Below, piece after piece: positions 38,589-46,730 of a stretch of 64,000 nt of DNA (position 1 is its first letter; every line of letters starts with the position of its first letter). The translations under genes and the position numbers were made by a program. The DNA is from Streptomyces iakyrus. Lineage in GTDB: Bacteria; Actinomycetota; Actinomycetes; Streptomycetales; Streptomycetaceae. The notes under the pieces were generated by a model. That model was given only the letters and a program-made list of their open reading frames with translations, was not told the origin of the DNA and searched no databases. The stretch covers positions 62,001-126,000 of the forward strand of contig NZ_JNXI01000020.1 in NCBI RefSeq assembly GCF_000717055.1, given 5' to 3'.

Positions 38589-38774
38589 ATGCGTGAGAAC
38601 CTTCCCGCCGTCGCCGTCTGTGCCGCCGCGATCGTGGGGGTGCTCGCGCCCTCCGCCGCCGCGGCCGCTCCGCCGCCCCTGCCGCTGCCGGTCACCGCGG
38701 TGGAGCCGCTGGTCACCGAGGGGGTCTCCATCGAAGGCCCGCTCGTCCAGAACGTCAGTCTGCCCACGCTGTAG
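38589..38774 (+). CDS. 61-residue secreted peptide precursor
   Basis: Signal peptide (MRENLPAVAVCAAAIVGVLA, cleavage near AAAA) followed by a Pro-rich segment and the end GVSIEGPLVQNVSLPTL. The VSI-x-GPL pattern resembles the VSIDVAGLV tail of the peptide just upstream, suggesting the two are diverged duplicates. Ribosome-site spacing is poor. Its 3' end overlaps the YqhA-IstB gene by 20 bp. Confidence 0.55.
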   Translation: MRENLPAVAVCAAAIVGVLAPSAAAAAPPPLPLPVTAVEPLVTEGVSIEGPLVQNVSLPTL

Positions 38775-39984
38775 CAGCGCGGCGCGTCCGGTAGCTGTCG
38801 CCGTCCAGCCGCACGATCTCGGCGTGATGGGCGAGACGGTCCGTCAGCGCCGGGGCGGACGGGCCGAAGACCTCGTCCCAGCGGCCGAGCGGGCGGTCGC
38901 TGGTCACGATCAGCGAGGCCCGCTCGTAGCGATGCGAGACGAGCTGGAAGAACAGGCCCGCGCTCGCCGCGTCGAGGGGCGTGTAGCCGACCTCGTCGAC
39001 GATCAGGAGGGGGTGATCGTCGAGAGCGGCCAGCTCCGCGTCGAGCCGGCCGGCGGCCCGGGCGCCTGCGAGCCGGGCGGCCCACTCGGCGGCGGTCGCG
39101 AACAACACCCGGTGCCCGGCCTGACAGGCCCGCATGCCCAGGGCGACGGCCAGGTGGGTCTTGCCGGTGCCGGGCGGCCCGACGAAGACCACGTTCCGCC
39201 GGGCGTCGACGAAGTCCGCCTTGCCGAGCCGCGCGAGGACGTCCCGGTCCAAGCCGCGGGGATGCTGCTGGTCGAACTCCTCCAGCACCTTGCGCGCCGG
39301 GAACCCGGCGGCATGGATCCGGGCTTCGGCGTCGGTGTCGGGGGCGGGTTGCGGGGGGATGGCGGCGGCCCGGTGCCTCTCGGATTCCGGTTCCGTGTGC
39401 TGCCGGCTTCCGTGGTCGGGGGCCTGCGCGGGCGCGGCCGGCGCGCGGTCGGTGTGGGCGCGGTCGGTGTGGGCGACCATCGGGCCCGACATGTAGGCGA
39501 GGATCGCGGCCGAGGCGATGAACGCCATGTGGATCACCGTCCCCCACAGCAGGGCGTGCCGGGAGGTGTGGTGGACGTCCACGAACATCTGGAGCAGGTG
39601 CACGGAGGAGATGCCCACGATCGCCGTGGCGAGCTTGACCTTCAGCACGTTGGAGTTGACGTGCGAGAGCCATTCCGGCTGGTCACGGTGGCCCTGGAGG
39701 CCGATGCGCGAGACGAACGTCTCGTAGCCGCCGACGATCACCATGATCAGCAGGTTGGCGATCATGACGACGTCGACCAGCTTGAGCACCGCGAGCATCA
39801 CGTACGTCTCGGTGGCGTGCCCGCTCACGCACATCAGGATTAAGGTCCAGAGCTCCTTGAAGAACTTGTAGACGTAGACGCCCTGGGCCGCCACCAGCCC
39901 GAAGTACAGCGGGGCCTGGAGCCAGCGGGTGGCGAACAGAGCGTATCCGAGGGTGGTGGTCGTCGGGTTCTGCACCTGCGCCAT
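38755..39984 (-). CDS. YqhA/UPF0114 membrane protein fused to IstB-type ATPase
   Basis: A 409-residue single reading frame joining two unrelated parts. Residues 1-168 are a YqhA/UPF0114 (TIGR00645) membrane domain with four hydrophobic helices (LFATRWLQAPLYFGLVAAQG; VMLAVLKLVDVVMIANLLIM; HVNSNVLKVKLATAIVGISS). Residues about 169-220 are a linker that contains a duplicated AHTDR from a 15-bp tandem repeat. Residues about 222-409 are an IstB/IS21 AAA+ domain: Walker A GPPGTGKTH (269-277), Walker B LLIVDE (326-331), TSDRP sensor region (361-365) and RLAHHAEIVRLDGDSYR, typical of IstB ends. The usual IstB N-terminal helices are absent, and no istA or IS ends are nearby. ATG 39984 has GAAGA. Convergent with the secreted peptide gene. 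Confidence 0.85.
   Translation of the reverse strand: MAQVQNPTTTTLGYALFATRWLQAPLYFGLVAAQGVYVYKFFKELWTLILMCVSGHATETYVMLAVLKLVDVVMIANLLIMVIVGGYETFVSRIGLQGHRDQPEWLSHVNSNVLKVKLATAIVGISSVHLLQMFVDVHHTSRHALLWGTVIHMAFIASAAILAYMSGPMVAHTDRAHTDRAPAAPAQAPDHGSRQHTEPESERHRAAAIPPQPAPDTDAEARIHAAGFPARKVLEEFDQQHPRGLDRDVLARLGKADFVDARRNVVFVGPPGTGKTHLAVALGMRACQAGHRVLFATAAEWAARLAGARAAGRLDAELAALDDHPLLIVDEVGYTPLDAASAGLFFQLVSHRYERASLIVTSDRPLGRWDEVFGPSAPALTDRLAHHAEIVRLDGDSYRTRRAATAWAD
39443..39472. repeat. 15-bp tandem duplication in fusion linker
   Basis: GCGCGGTCGGTGTGG occurs twice back-to-back (39443-39457, 39458-39472), coding five repeated residues (AHTDR) in the hinge between membrane and ATPase domains. Consistent with recent slippage that keeps frame. 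Confidence 0.85.
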
Positions 39985-40163
39985 TCTTCGGGGCCGCACC
40001 GGAAAAACTGAATTCACACCACACGTTGGGATGAATAGGCATTCAGTACGACCGGGCGCGCAGATCACACCACCTGACGCGGTCGATCAGGCACACTGGA
40101 CGTTTGGCCGAGGCATCGCGCTGTCGAGCCGTCCGAGCCCTCCGGCCACAGAAAGGGTGCCGC

Positions 40164-41807
40164 GTGAATGGTCCGCTGATCGTCCAGTCAGACAAGACCC
40201 TGCTCCTGGAAGTCGACCACGAGCAGGCCGACGACTGCCGCCGGGCCATCGCCCCGTTCGCCGAACTGGAGCGGGCGCCGGAGCACATCCACACCTACCG
40301 CGTGACCCCGCTGGGCCTGTGGAACGCGCGGGCGGCGGGGCATGACGCCGAGCAGGTCGTGGACGCGCTCGTGCAGTACAGCCGCTACCCGGTGCCGCAC
40401 GCGCTGCTCGTGGACATCGCCGAGACGATGGACCGCTACGGCCGTCTCACCCTGTCCAAACACCCGGCGCACGGGCTGGTGCTGACCACGACCGACCGCC
40501 CGGTGCTGGAGGAGATCCTGCGGTCGAAGCGGATCACGCCGCTGGTCGGCGCCCGTATCGACCCGGACACGGTCGTCGTGCACCCCTCCGAGCGCGGGCA
40601 GATCAAGCAGACGCTGCTGAAGCTGGGCTGGCCCGCCGAGGACCTCGCCGGGTACGTCGACGGCGAGGCGCACCAGATCGAGCTGGCCGAGGACGGCTGG
40701 GCGCTCCGGCCGTACCAGAAGCAGGCCGTCGAGAACTTCTGGCACGGCGGCTCGGGCGTCGTCGTCCTGCCCTGCGGCGCCGGGAAGACGCTGGTCGGGG
40801 CCGGGTCGATGGCGCAGGCGAAGTCGACCACCCTCATTCTCGTCACGAACACCGTCTCGGCCCGGCAGTGGAAGCACGAGCTGGTGAAGCGGACGTCGCT
40901 CACCGAGGACGAGATCGGCGAGTACAGCGGGACGAAGAAGGAGATCCGGCCCGTCACGATCGCCACGTACCAGGTGCTGACGACCCGGCGGAAGGGCGTC
41001 TACCCGCACCTGGAGCTGTTCGACTCGCGGGACTGGGGGCTGATCGTCTACGACGAGGTGCACCTGCTGCCCGCGCCGGTCTTCAAGTTCACCGCCGACC
41101 TCCAGGCGCGGCGGCGGCTCGGCCTGACCGCCACCCTGGTCCGCGAGGACGGCCGCGAGTCGGACGTGTTCTCCCTGATCGGCCCCAAGCGGTTCGACGC
41201 GCCGTGGAAGGAGATCGAGGCACAGGGCTACATCGCGCCCGCCGACTGCGTCGAGGTCCGGGTCAATCTGACCGACTCCGAGCGGCTCGCGTACGCCACG
41301 GCCGAGACGGAGGAGAAGTACCGCTTCTGCGCGACGACCGCGACGAAGCGGAAGGTGACCGAGGCGATCGTGCGGAAGTTCGCCGGGCAGCAGATCCTCG
41401 TCATCGGGCAGTACATCGACCAGCTCGACGAGCTCGGGGAGCATCTGGGCGCGCCCGTGATCAAGGGTGAGACGTCGAACGCGCAGCGGGAGAAGCTCTT
41501 CGACGCCTTCCGCGAGGGCGAGATCAGCGTGCTCGTGGTGTCCAAGGTCGCGAACTTCTCGATCGACCTGCCGGAGGCGACGGTCGCCATCCAGGTCTCG
41601 GGCACCTTCGGCTCCCGGCAGGAGGAGGCCCAGCGCCTTGGCCGGGTCCTGCGCCCCAAGTCCGACGGCCACCAGGCTCACTTCTACTCCGTGGTCGCCC
41701 GGGACACCATCGACCAGGACTTCGCGGCCCATCGCCAGCGCTTCCTGGCGGAGCAGGGCTACGCGTACCGGATCATGGACGCGGACGAGCTGCTGGCGGA
41801 GAGCTGA
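40164..41807 (+). CDS. DNA repair helicase XPB
   Basis: A 547-residue superfamily 2 helicase of the XPB/ERCC3/Rad25 type. Domains: N-terminal damage-recognition-like region (1-170), Walker A PCGAGKT, DEVH box (YDEVHLLPAP), motif III LTATLVREDGR, the XPB RED motif (R-E-D), and motif VI QRLGRVLRPKSD. It unwinds DNA 3'-5' and probably serves nucleotide-excision-type repair. Starts at GTG 40164; a longer frame to 40104 lacks support. The helicase-associated gene normally next to it is 2 kb upstream. Confidence 0.93.
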   Translation: MNGPLIVQSDKTLLLEVDHEQADDCRRAIAPFAELERAPEHIHTYRVTPLGLWNARAAGHDAEQVVDALVQYSRYPVPHALLVDIAETMDRYGRLTLSKHPAHGLVLTTTDRPVLEEILRSKRITPLVGARIDPDTVVVHPSERGQIKQTLLKLGWPAEDLAGYVDGEAHQIELAEDGWALRPYQKQAVENFWHGGSGVVVLPCGAGKTLVGAGSMAQAKSTTLILVTNTVSARQWKHELVKRTSLTEDEIGEYSGTKKEIRPVTIATYQVLTTRRKGVYPHLELFDSRDWGLIVYDEVHLLPAPVFKFTADLQARRRLGLTATLVREDGRESDVFSLIGPKRFDAPWKEIEAQGYIAPADCVEVRVNLTDSERLAYATAETEEKYRFCATTATKRKVTEAIVRKFAGQQILVIGQYIDQLDELGEHLGAPVIKGETSNAQREKLFDAFREGEISVLVVSKVANFSIDLPEATVAIQVSGTFGSRQEEAQRLGRVLRPKSDGHQAHFYSVVARDTIDQDFAAHRQRFLAEQGYAYRIMDADELLAES

Positions 41808-41820
41808 CGGGCCGGTCCGC

Positions 41821-42009
41821 TCACTTGCGGCGGACGACGCCGACTTCCTCTCCGTACTGACCGAGGACGACCACGTCGAAGGCGGCGCCCGCGAAGACCT
41901 TGACGGCGCGCAGGGCATCGCCGAGGCGGTGGCGGTGACTGCCGACCACGGCGGTGGCGCCGGGCGGGCGGCCCGGTGCCGGGGCGGGGGAGATGGTTGC
42001 TGCGCTCAT
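41821..42009 (-). CDS. Small conserved hypothetical protein
   Basis: A 62-residue protein with a Pro/Ala-rich N terminus and a compact end (HRLGDALRAVKVFAGAAFDV then VVLGQYGEEVGVVRRK). A GGAG site lies close to the ATG 42009. Convergent with XPB (13-bp gap). The amino acid composition of the second half looks like a real fold, but I recognise no family. Confidence 0.55.
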   Translation of the reverse strand: MSAATISPAPAPGRPPGATAVVGSHRHRLGDALRAVKVFAGAAFDVVVLGQYGEEVGVVRRK

Positions 42010-42329
42010 GTCTCCATGGTGCGTTTTCGCCCGTAAAGCCTGCGTCGGTCTCTGGACCGAACTGTGCGGTGCTCCGCGTACGCCCGTGGACCGACCCGGC
42101 CCCCTCAGGGAGGAGGGCCCTGTCCCCTAGGGGATGAGGGAAGAGAGGGGGAAGAGAAGAAGAGGGAGAGAAGAAGAGGAGGGGCGGAGAAAAACCGTTC
42201 GCGGTCGGCGCCCCGCTCCTCTAGGATCTCCGCTCTTGCCCGCCTCCCTCACGGAGTGCCGCCGACCGGACGGAAACCGGCCGGCATCTCACCACCCACT
42301 CTTCAGCAGGTCCCTCCGGAGGCACCCCC
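42010..42329. other. 320-bp intergenic region with polypurine tract
   Basis: Holds the promoters of the small minus-strand gene and of the HelD-like gene, a perfect palindrome TCCCCTAGGGGA (42123-42134), and an uninterrupted purine run (42136-42184). No RNA gene or open frame of quality is seen. Confidence 0.7.
42136..42184 (+). repeat. 49-base uninterrupted purine tract
   Basis: All 49 bases are A or G, AG-rich rather than GC-rich, and after one C the run continues for nine more purines (42186-42194). It lies 136-194 bases before the HelD-like start, beside the TCCCCTAGGGGA palindrome. Possible triplex-forming, RNA-leader or nucleoid-protein site. Confidence 0.85.
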
Positions 42330-44369
42330 TTGTCCACGCCCGTCGACGACCCGCTCGCGCGTGAGCGCTCCCACCTCTCCGCGTCCCGTTCCGCCCTGCG
42401 CGCCATGCGCGAGGGCGTCGAGGCCCTCGACATCAGCGACGTCACCGCGAACTGGGTCAACGCCGAGGCGCTGGCCCACCAGATCGAGGAGCGCATCAAG
42501 GCACTGGCCGACCTCAGCGGCACCCCGCTGTTCTTCGGCCGGCTCGACTACCTGCACGCGCCGGGCGCGGAAGCGGCGGAGGGCGCGGAGGGGGAGCGTT
42601 TCTACATCGGTCGCCGCCATGTACACGACCACGACGGCGACCCCATGGTCATCGACTGGCGCGCGCCGGTCTCGCAGCCGTTCTACCGGGCCTCCAAGAA
42701 GGACCCGATGGACATCGCGCTGCGCCGCCGCTTCGGCTACACGGGCGGCGACCTCACGGCGTACGAGGACGAGCACCTGTCGGACCCGGCGGAGGCGGCC
42801 CGAACCAGCAAGCTCCTCCAGCGGGAGATCGAGCGGCCGCGCGTCGGCCCGATGCGGGACATCGTCGCGACGATCCAGCCCGAGCAGGACGAGATCGTCC
42901 GGTCCGGCCTCTCCGGCACGGTGTGCGTGCAGGGCGGCCCGGGCACCGGGAAGACCGCCGTCGGCCTGCACCGGGTCGCCTACCTCCTCTACGCCCACCG
43001 TGAGCGGCTCGCCCGTACCGGCACGCTGGTCATCGGCCCGAACCGGTCCTTCCTGCACTACATCGAGCAAGTCCTGCCCGCGCTGGGCGAGCTGGCCGTC
43101 CAGCAGGCCACCGTCGACGACCTCGTCGCCCACGTCGAGATCAAGGGCACGGACGACGCGACGGCCGCCGTCGTCAAGGGCGACGCCCGGCTGGCGCGGG
43201 TGCTGCGCAGGGCGCTCTACTCGCACGTCACGATGCCCACCGAGCCGGTCGTGGTCGTGCGCGGCTCCCGCCGCTGGCGGGTCCCGGCCTACGAACTGGA
43301 GGAGCTCGTCCGCGAGTTGCTCGACCGCGACATCCGCTACGGCGCTGCCCGCGAGGCCCTGCCGCAGCGCATCGCGCACGCCGTGCTGGTGCAGATGGAA
43401 CGGTCGGGTGAGGCGCCGGACGACCGGGTGCAGGACGCGGTCGCCCGCAACAGCGCGGTCAAGGCGGCGGTGAAGGCGGTCTGGCCGGCGGTCGACCCGG
43501 CGAAGCTGGTGCTGCGGCTGCTGTCGGACGCGGAGTTCCTCGCCGTGCACGCCGAGGGGATCCTCGACGAGGACGAGCAGAAGGCGATCCTCTGGGCGAA
43601 GCCGGCTCGCAGTGTGAAGTCGGCCAAGTGGTCGACGGCGGACGCCGTCCTGATCGACGAGGCCACCGACCTGATCCAGCGCACGCACTCCCTCGGCCAC
43701 GTCGTCCTCGACGAGGCGCAGGACCTCTCCCCCATGCAGTACCGGGCGGTCGGCCGCCGCTGCACCACCGGCAGCGCCACCGTCCTCGGCGACCTGGCGC
43801 AGGGCACGACGCCCTGGGCGACCCGGAGCTGGCAGGAGGCACTGGCACACCTCGGCAAGCATGACGCCCTGGTGGAGGAACTGACGGCCGGTTTCCGTGT
43901 CCCGACGGACGTCATCACCTACGCCTCCCGGCTGCTCCCGCACATCGCCCCGGGGCTCACCCCGGTGGTGTCGATCCGCGAGAACCCGGGCCACTTCGAG
44001 GTCCGGCCGGTCTCCGGCTCCAAGGACGTGGTCGAGGCCTGCCGCGAGTCGCTGCGCCACGAGGGCTCGACGGGCCTGATCGCGGCGGACGCCCGCGTGC
44101 CCGAACTGGCCGAGGCCTTGACGGAGGCCGGCATCCCCTATCTCGGCCCCGGCGAGGAGACCACCCAGGACACCCGCCTGACCCTGGTCCCGGCGTCCCT
44201 GGCGAAGGGCCTGGAGTACGACTACGTGGTCCTGGACGACCCCCGGGCAGTCGTCGACGGCGAGCCGGACGAACGAACGGGCCTACGCCGCCTGTACGTG
44301 GCCCTGACGAGGGCGGTATCGGGCCTGACGGTGACCCACATGGCCCCGCTGCCGGACCAGCTGGCTTAG
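42330..44369 (+). CDS. HelD-like RNA polymerase recycling ATPase
   Basis: A 679-residue UvrD/Rep-like ATPase of the HelD group, probably the actinobacterial class II. It has an N-terminal coiled-coil arm (1-60), Walker A GGPGTGKT (202-209), VVLDEAQDLSP (Walker B), GDLAQGTTPWA (motif III) and RLYVALTRA (motif VI). HelD displaces RNA polymerase from DNA for recycling; relatives (HelR) protect it from rifamycins. The start is TTG 42330 with GGAGG 7-8 bases upstream. The upstream region carries a long purine tract; I find no rifamycin-associated element. Confidence 0.9.
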   Translation: MSTPVDDPLARERSHLSASRSALRAMREGVEALDISDVTANWVNAEALAHQIEERIKALADLSGTPLFFGRLDYLHAPGAEAAEGAEGERFYIGRRHVHDHDGDPMVIDWRAPVSQPFYRASKKDPMDIALRRRFGYTGGDLTAYEDEHLSDPAEAARTSKLLQREIERPRVGPMRDIVATIQPEQDEIVRSGLSGTVCVQGGPGTGKTAVGLHRVAYLLYAHRERLARTGTLVIGPNRSFLHYIEQVLPALGELAVQQATVDDLVAHVEIKGTDDATAAVVKGDARLARVLRRALYSHVTMPTEPVVVVRGSRRWRVPAYELEELVRELLDRDIRYGAAREALPQRIAHAVLVQMERSGEAPDDRVQDAVARNSAVKAAVKAVWPAVDPAKLVLRLLSDAEFLAVHAEGILDEDEQKAILWAKPARSVKSAKWSTADAVLIDEATDLIQRTHSLGHVVLDEAQDLSPMQYRAVGRRCTTGSATVLGDLAQGTTPWATRSWQEALAHLGKHDALVEELTAGFRVPTDVITYASRLLPHIAPGLTPVVSIRENPGHFEVRPVSGSKDVVEACRESLRHEGSTGLIAADARVPELAEALTEAGIPYLGPGEETTQDTRLTLVPASLAKGLEYDYVVLDDPRAVVDGEPDERTGLRRLYVALTRAVSGLTVTHMAPLPDQLA

Positions 44370-44457
44370 CCGCGCCACGCGCCCCGTGGACGCGGCCGAT
44401 GAGTTCGGGCGGCGGCAGGAGTCTGATGCAGGACATCCGTTCTCTGGAGGCCGCCCC

Positions 44458-45114
44458 ATGGCTGAACCACACGTTCTGGAAACCCGGGAAGCTCTGGAAA
44501 GGGCGATCCGAGTCGAGCGGTCCGCGCTCGCTCAAGACCTCGTCGGGCTCAGCGATGCTCAGTGGGCGAAAGCATCACTGTGCGAACGCTGGACCGTCGA
44601 GGAGGTCGTAGCCCATCTCACGGCGGGGGCGAGCACGAGGATGTGGCGGTGGCTGCTGAGCATGGTGGCCGCTCGGTTCGACTCCGGTCTGCACAACGAC
44701 CGACGACTCGCACAGCACCGTGGCGCCACACCTGAAGAGACCTTGCGGCGCTTTCGCGAAGTCGTCGACGGGCCTGCCGGGCCGAGCGGACATACTGCGG
44801 CCTGGCTGGGCGAAATCGTCGTCCACAGCGAGGACATCCGTCGGCCGTTGGGGCTCGTGAGGACGCCCCCCGTGGCCACGACGACCGCCGTGGCCCGGTT
44901 CTTCGCCGGTCGCGATTTCACCGTCTCCAGCAACACTGCCATCGCGGGCTTGCGGGTCGAGGCCACTGATGGACCGTTCAGCACCGGCTCCGGGGATCTG
45001 CTCCGGGGGCCGACCCTCTCACTGGTGATGGGCATGGCAGGCCGTGCAGCGGCCTGTGAGGACCTTGAGGGGGACGGTGTGGCCGTCCTGCGCGCCCGCC
45101 TGCGCTCGGGTTGA
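44458..45114 (+). CDS. DinB/maleylpyruvate isomerase-like protein (1 of 3)
   Basis: A 218-residue protein of the mycothiol-dependent maleylpyruvate isomerase/DinB-like family (TIGR03083 type). Signature: WTVEEVVAHLTAGA with the metal-site His, and HSEDIRRPLGL with the second His/Glu region. Such proteins form four-helix bundles and bind metal and thiol. ATG 44458 has GGAGG seven bases upstream. Codon use is less G/C-rich at wobble positions than neighbouring genes, hinting at different ancestry. Confidence 0.82.
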   Translation: MAEPHVLETREALERAIRVERSALAQDLVGLSDAQWAKASLCERWTVEEVVAHLTAGASTRMWRWLLSMVAARFDSGLHNDRRLAQHRGATPEETLRRFREVVDGPAGPSGHTAAWLGEIVVHSEDIRRPLGLVRTPPVATTTAVARFFAGRDFTVSSNTAIAGLRVEATDGPFSTGSGDLLRGPTLSLVMGMAGRAAACEDLEGDGVAVLRARLRSG

Positions 45115-45207
45115 GGAGCGAACTGAGGGCGGCCCGGGTGGGCGCAGCCGCGCCCCCTCGGGCCGGGCCGCGCACCCAGTCGGCCCTCGCCGAGTCGGGC
45201 AGCCCCC

Positions 45208-45900
45208 TCAAGAGCCGTCCAGCGCAGCCCGCCACTCCGCGACAGCCTCCGCGGACACCGGCTCGTCCCAGCCCCCCGGCCGGGCCGCCCCGCCGATGTG
45301 GAACCCGTCGACCCCGGCCTTCAGCAGCACCGGGACGTGATCGAGCCGCAACCCACCCCCCACGAGCAACCGCTGCTCATACCCGGGCTCCCCGCCCCGC
45401 CCGGCCTCCGCGAGCAGCACAGGCAGCCCCTCATCGACCCCACCCGATGCCCCGGCCGTCAGATACGTGTCCAGCCCCGGCATCCCGTCCAACTGCTTGC
45501 GCAGGGCGTCCCGGTCCGCGGCCCGGTCGATGGCCCGGTGGAACGTCCAGGGGCATCCGTCCAGCACCGCGACCACCCGCTCCACGGCGGCCAGATCAAC
45601 CGCACCCCCTGCGTCGAGGAACCCCAGCACGAACTCCTCCGCCCCGGCCTCCCGCAGCTCTGCGGCCGTATCGGCGAGCCGGTCGACATCCCCCGCCGCG
45701 AACCCGTCCGCCAACCGGATCATCACCCGCAGGGAGATGTCGACCGCACGCCGGATCCCGGCGACGGTGGCGGCCGACGGCGTGAGCCCGTCGGCCGCCA
45801 TGTCGGTGACCAGCTCAAGGCGGTCCGCGCCTCCCGCCTGGGCGGCGACCGCGTCCTCGACGCCGAGGGCGATCACCTCCAGGACTGCACGCTTGCTCAT
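45208..45900 (-). CDS. cutC: CutC-family protein
   Basis: A 230-residue TIM-barrel protein of the CutC family (LEVIALGVEDAVAAQAGGAD, RLELVTDMAADGLTPS, TFHRAIDRAAD, LTAGASGGVDEG, VGGGLRLD, FHIGG). Once linked to copper tolerance, its role in copper handling is not firmly established. Monocistronic, convergent with the upstream DinB-like gene. Confidence 0.9.
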   Translation of the reverse strand: MSKRAVLEVIALGVEDAVAAQAGGADRLELVTDMAADGLTPSAATVAGIRRAVDISLRVMIRLADGFAAGDVDRLADTAAELREAGAEEFVLGFLDAGGAVDLAAVERVVAVLDGCPWTFHRAIDRAADRDALRKQLDGMPGLDTYLTAGASGGVDEGLPVLLAEAGRGGEPGYEQRLLVGGGLRLDHVPVLLKAGVDGFHIGGAARPGGWDEPVSAEAVAEWRAALDGS

Positions 45901-46002
45901 GGGGCCCCTTCGTCGGATGGGCGTCGGCGATCGGCGACAGGTCTAGTCCAATCAAAGACTACGCTGCCCACTCCCGCGGAATCCGAAGCCCCCGGGCCCC
46001 GC

Positions 46003-46683
46003 TCAGCCGTAGATGTTGAGCTCCTTCGCCTCCACCCCGGCCAGCTCGAACGCCGGCGCCCCGTCCACCGGCCGCCCCGTGTACAGCCGTACGAGCGTCG
46101 GCCCGTCCCCGATGAAACGGCCCGGGGGCCGCTCCCCGCCGCTCTCCCCCAGTCGCAGCGGCTCGTCCAGGTCGTCGAGGTCGGCGTGCAGCGGCACGTG
46201 CCCCCGCTCGCGGGTGATCCGGGCGAGCAGCGCGAGCGCGTCCGGCAGCCCGGCCCCGCCGTACGCCCCCGGCTCGCCGAGGGCCTCGCGGACGTCCTCG
46301 GCGTGCACCCACTCTCCCAGGGCGAGGCCGTCCAGCCTGCCGCCGGCCCCGGCGATCGCGGGCCCGGCCGCGCCCATCCCCCGCTCCAGCTCGTCGAGGA
46401 CCTGCGCGTCGCTCCAGTCGGCCCGGTCCGCGATGTCCCGGTCGTTGGACTCGGGTGAGAACACGCCCTCCTCGAACCTGCCCTCCGCCACCCGGGTCAG
46501 CGCGGCCGAGCAGTGCGCCAGCACGTCCCGCACCGTCCAGCCCGGGCACGCGGCGACAGGCAGCGCGAAGTCCTCCCCGGCCCGGTCCCGCAGCAGCGGG
46601 ATCAGCACGTCACGTTCGATCGTCAGCAGCCGCCCGGGCTGCTCGGGGTCCCGTACGTCAGGAACATCAGCAGGTGTCGTCAT
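46003..46683 (-). CDS. DinB/maleylpyruvate isomerase-like protein (2 of 3)
   Basis: A 226-residue protein of the same family: CPGWTVRDVLAHCSAALTRV contains the metal-site His, and GEWVHAEDVREALGEP the second site. The C-terminal part with PPGRFIGDGPTLVRLYTGR matches the extra SCP2-like/C-terminal domain common in these proteins. ATG 46683 chosen as the nearest to the conserved start; an ATG 9 bases upstream is possible. Divergent from the HD-domain gene. Confidence 0.85.
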   Translation of the reverse strand: MTTPADVPDVRDPEQPGRLLTIERDVLIPLLRDRAGEDFALPVAACPGWTVRDVLAHCSAALTRVAEGRFEEGVFSPESNDRDIADRADWSDAQVLDELERGMGAAGPAIAGAGGRLDGLALGEWVHAEDVREALGEPGAYGGAGLPDALALLARITRERGHVPLHADLDDLDEPLRLGESGGERPPGRFIGDGPTLVRLYTGRPVDGAPAFELAGVEAKELNIYG

Positions 46684-46730
46684 GCCCCCCACGCTAGGTG
46701 CCCGACCCCGCTCGGCGGGAGAATGCCCCC

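Noticed and set aside
38755..39330. Remnant of an IS21-type insertion sequence
   Set aside because: Only an IstB-like ATPase domain is present, continuous with a membrane domain; no IstA frame, terminal repeats or target duplications are visible.
42010..42329. Rifamycin-associated element before the HelD-like gene
   Set aside because: No 19-bp inverted repeat of that type is found; the only palindrome is TCCCCTAGGGGA.
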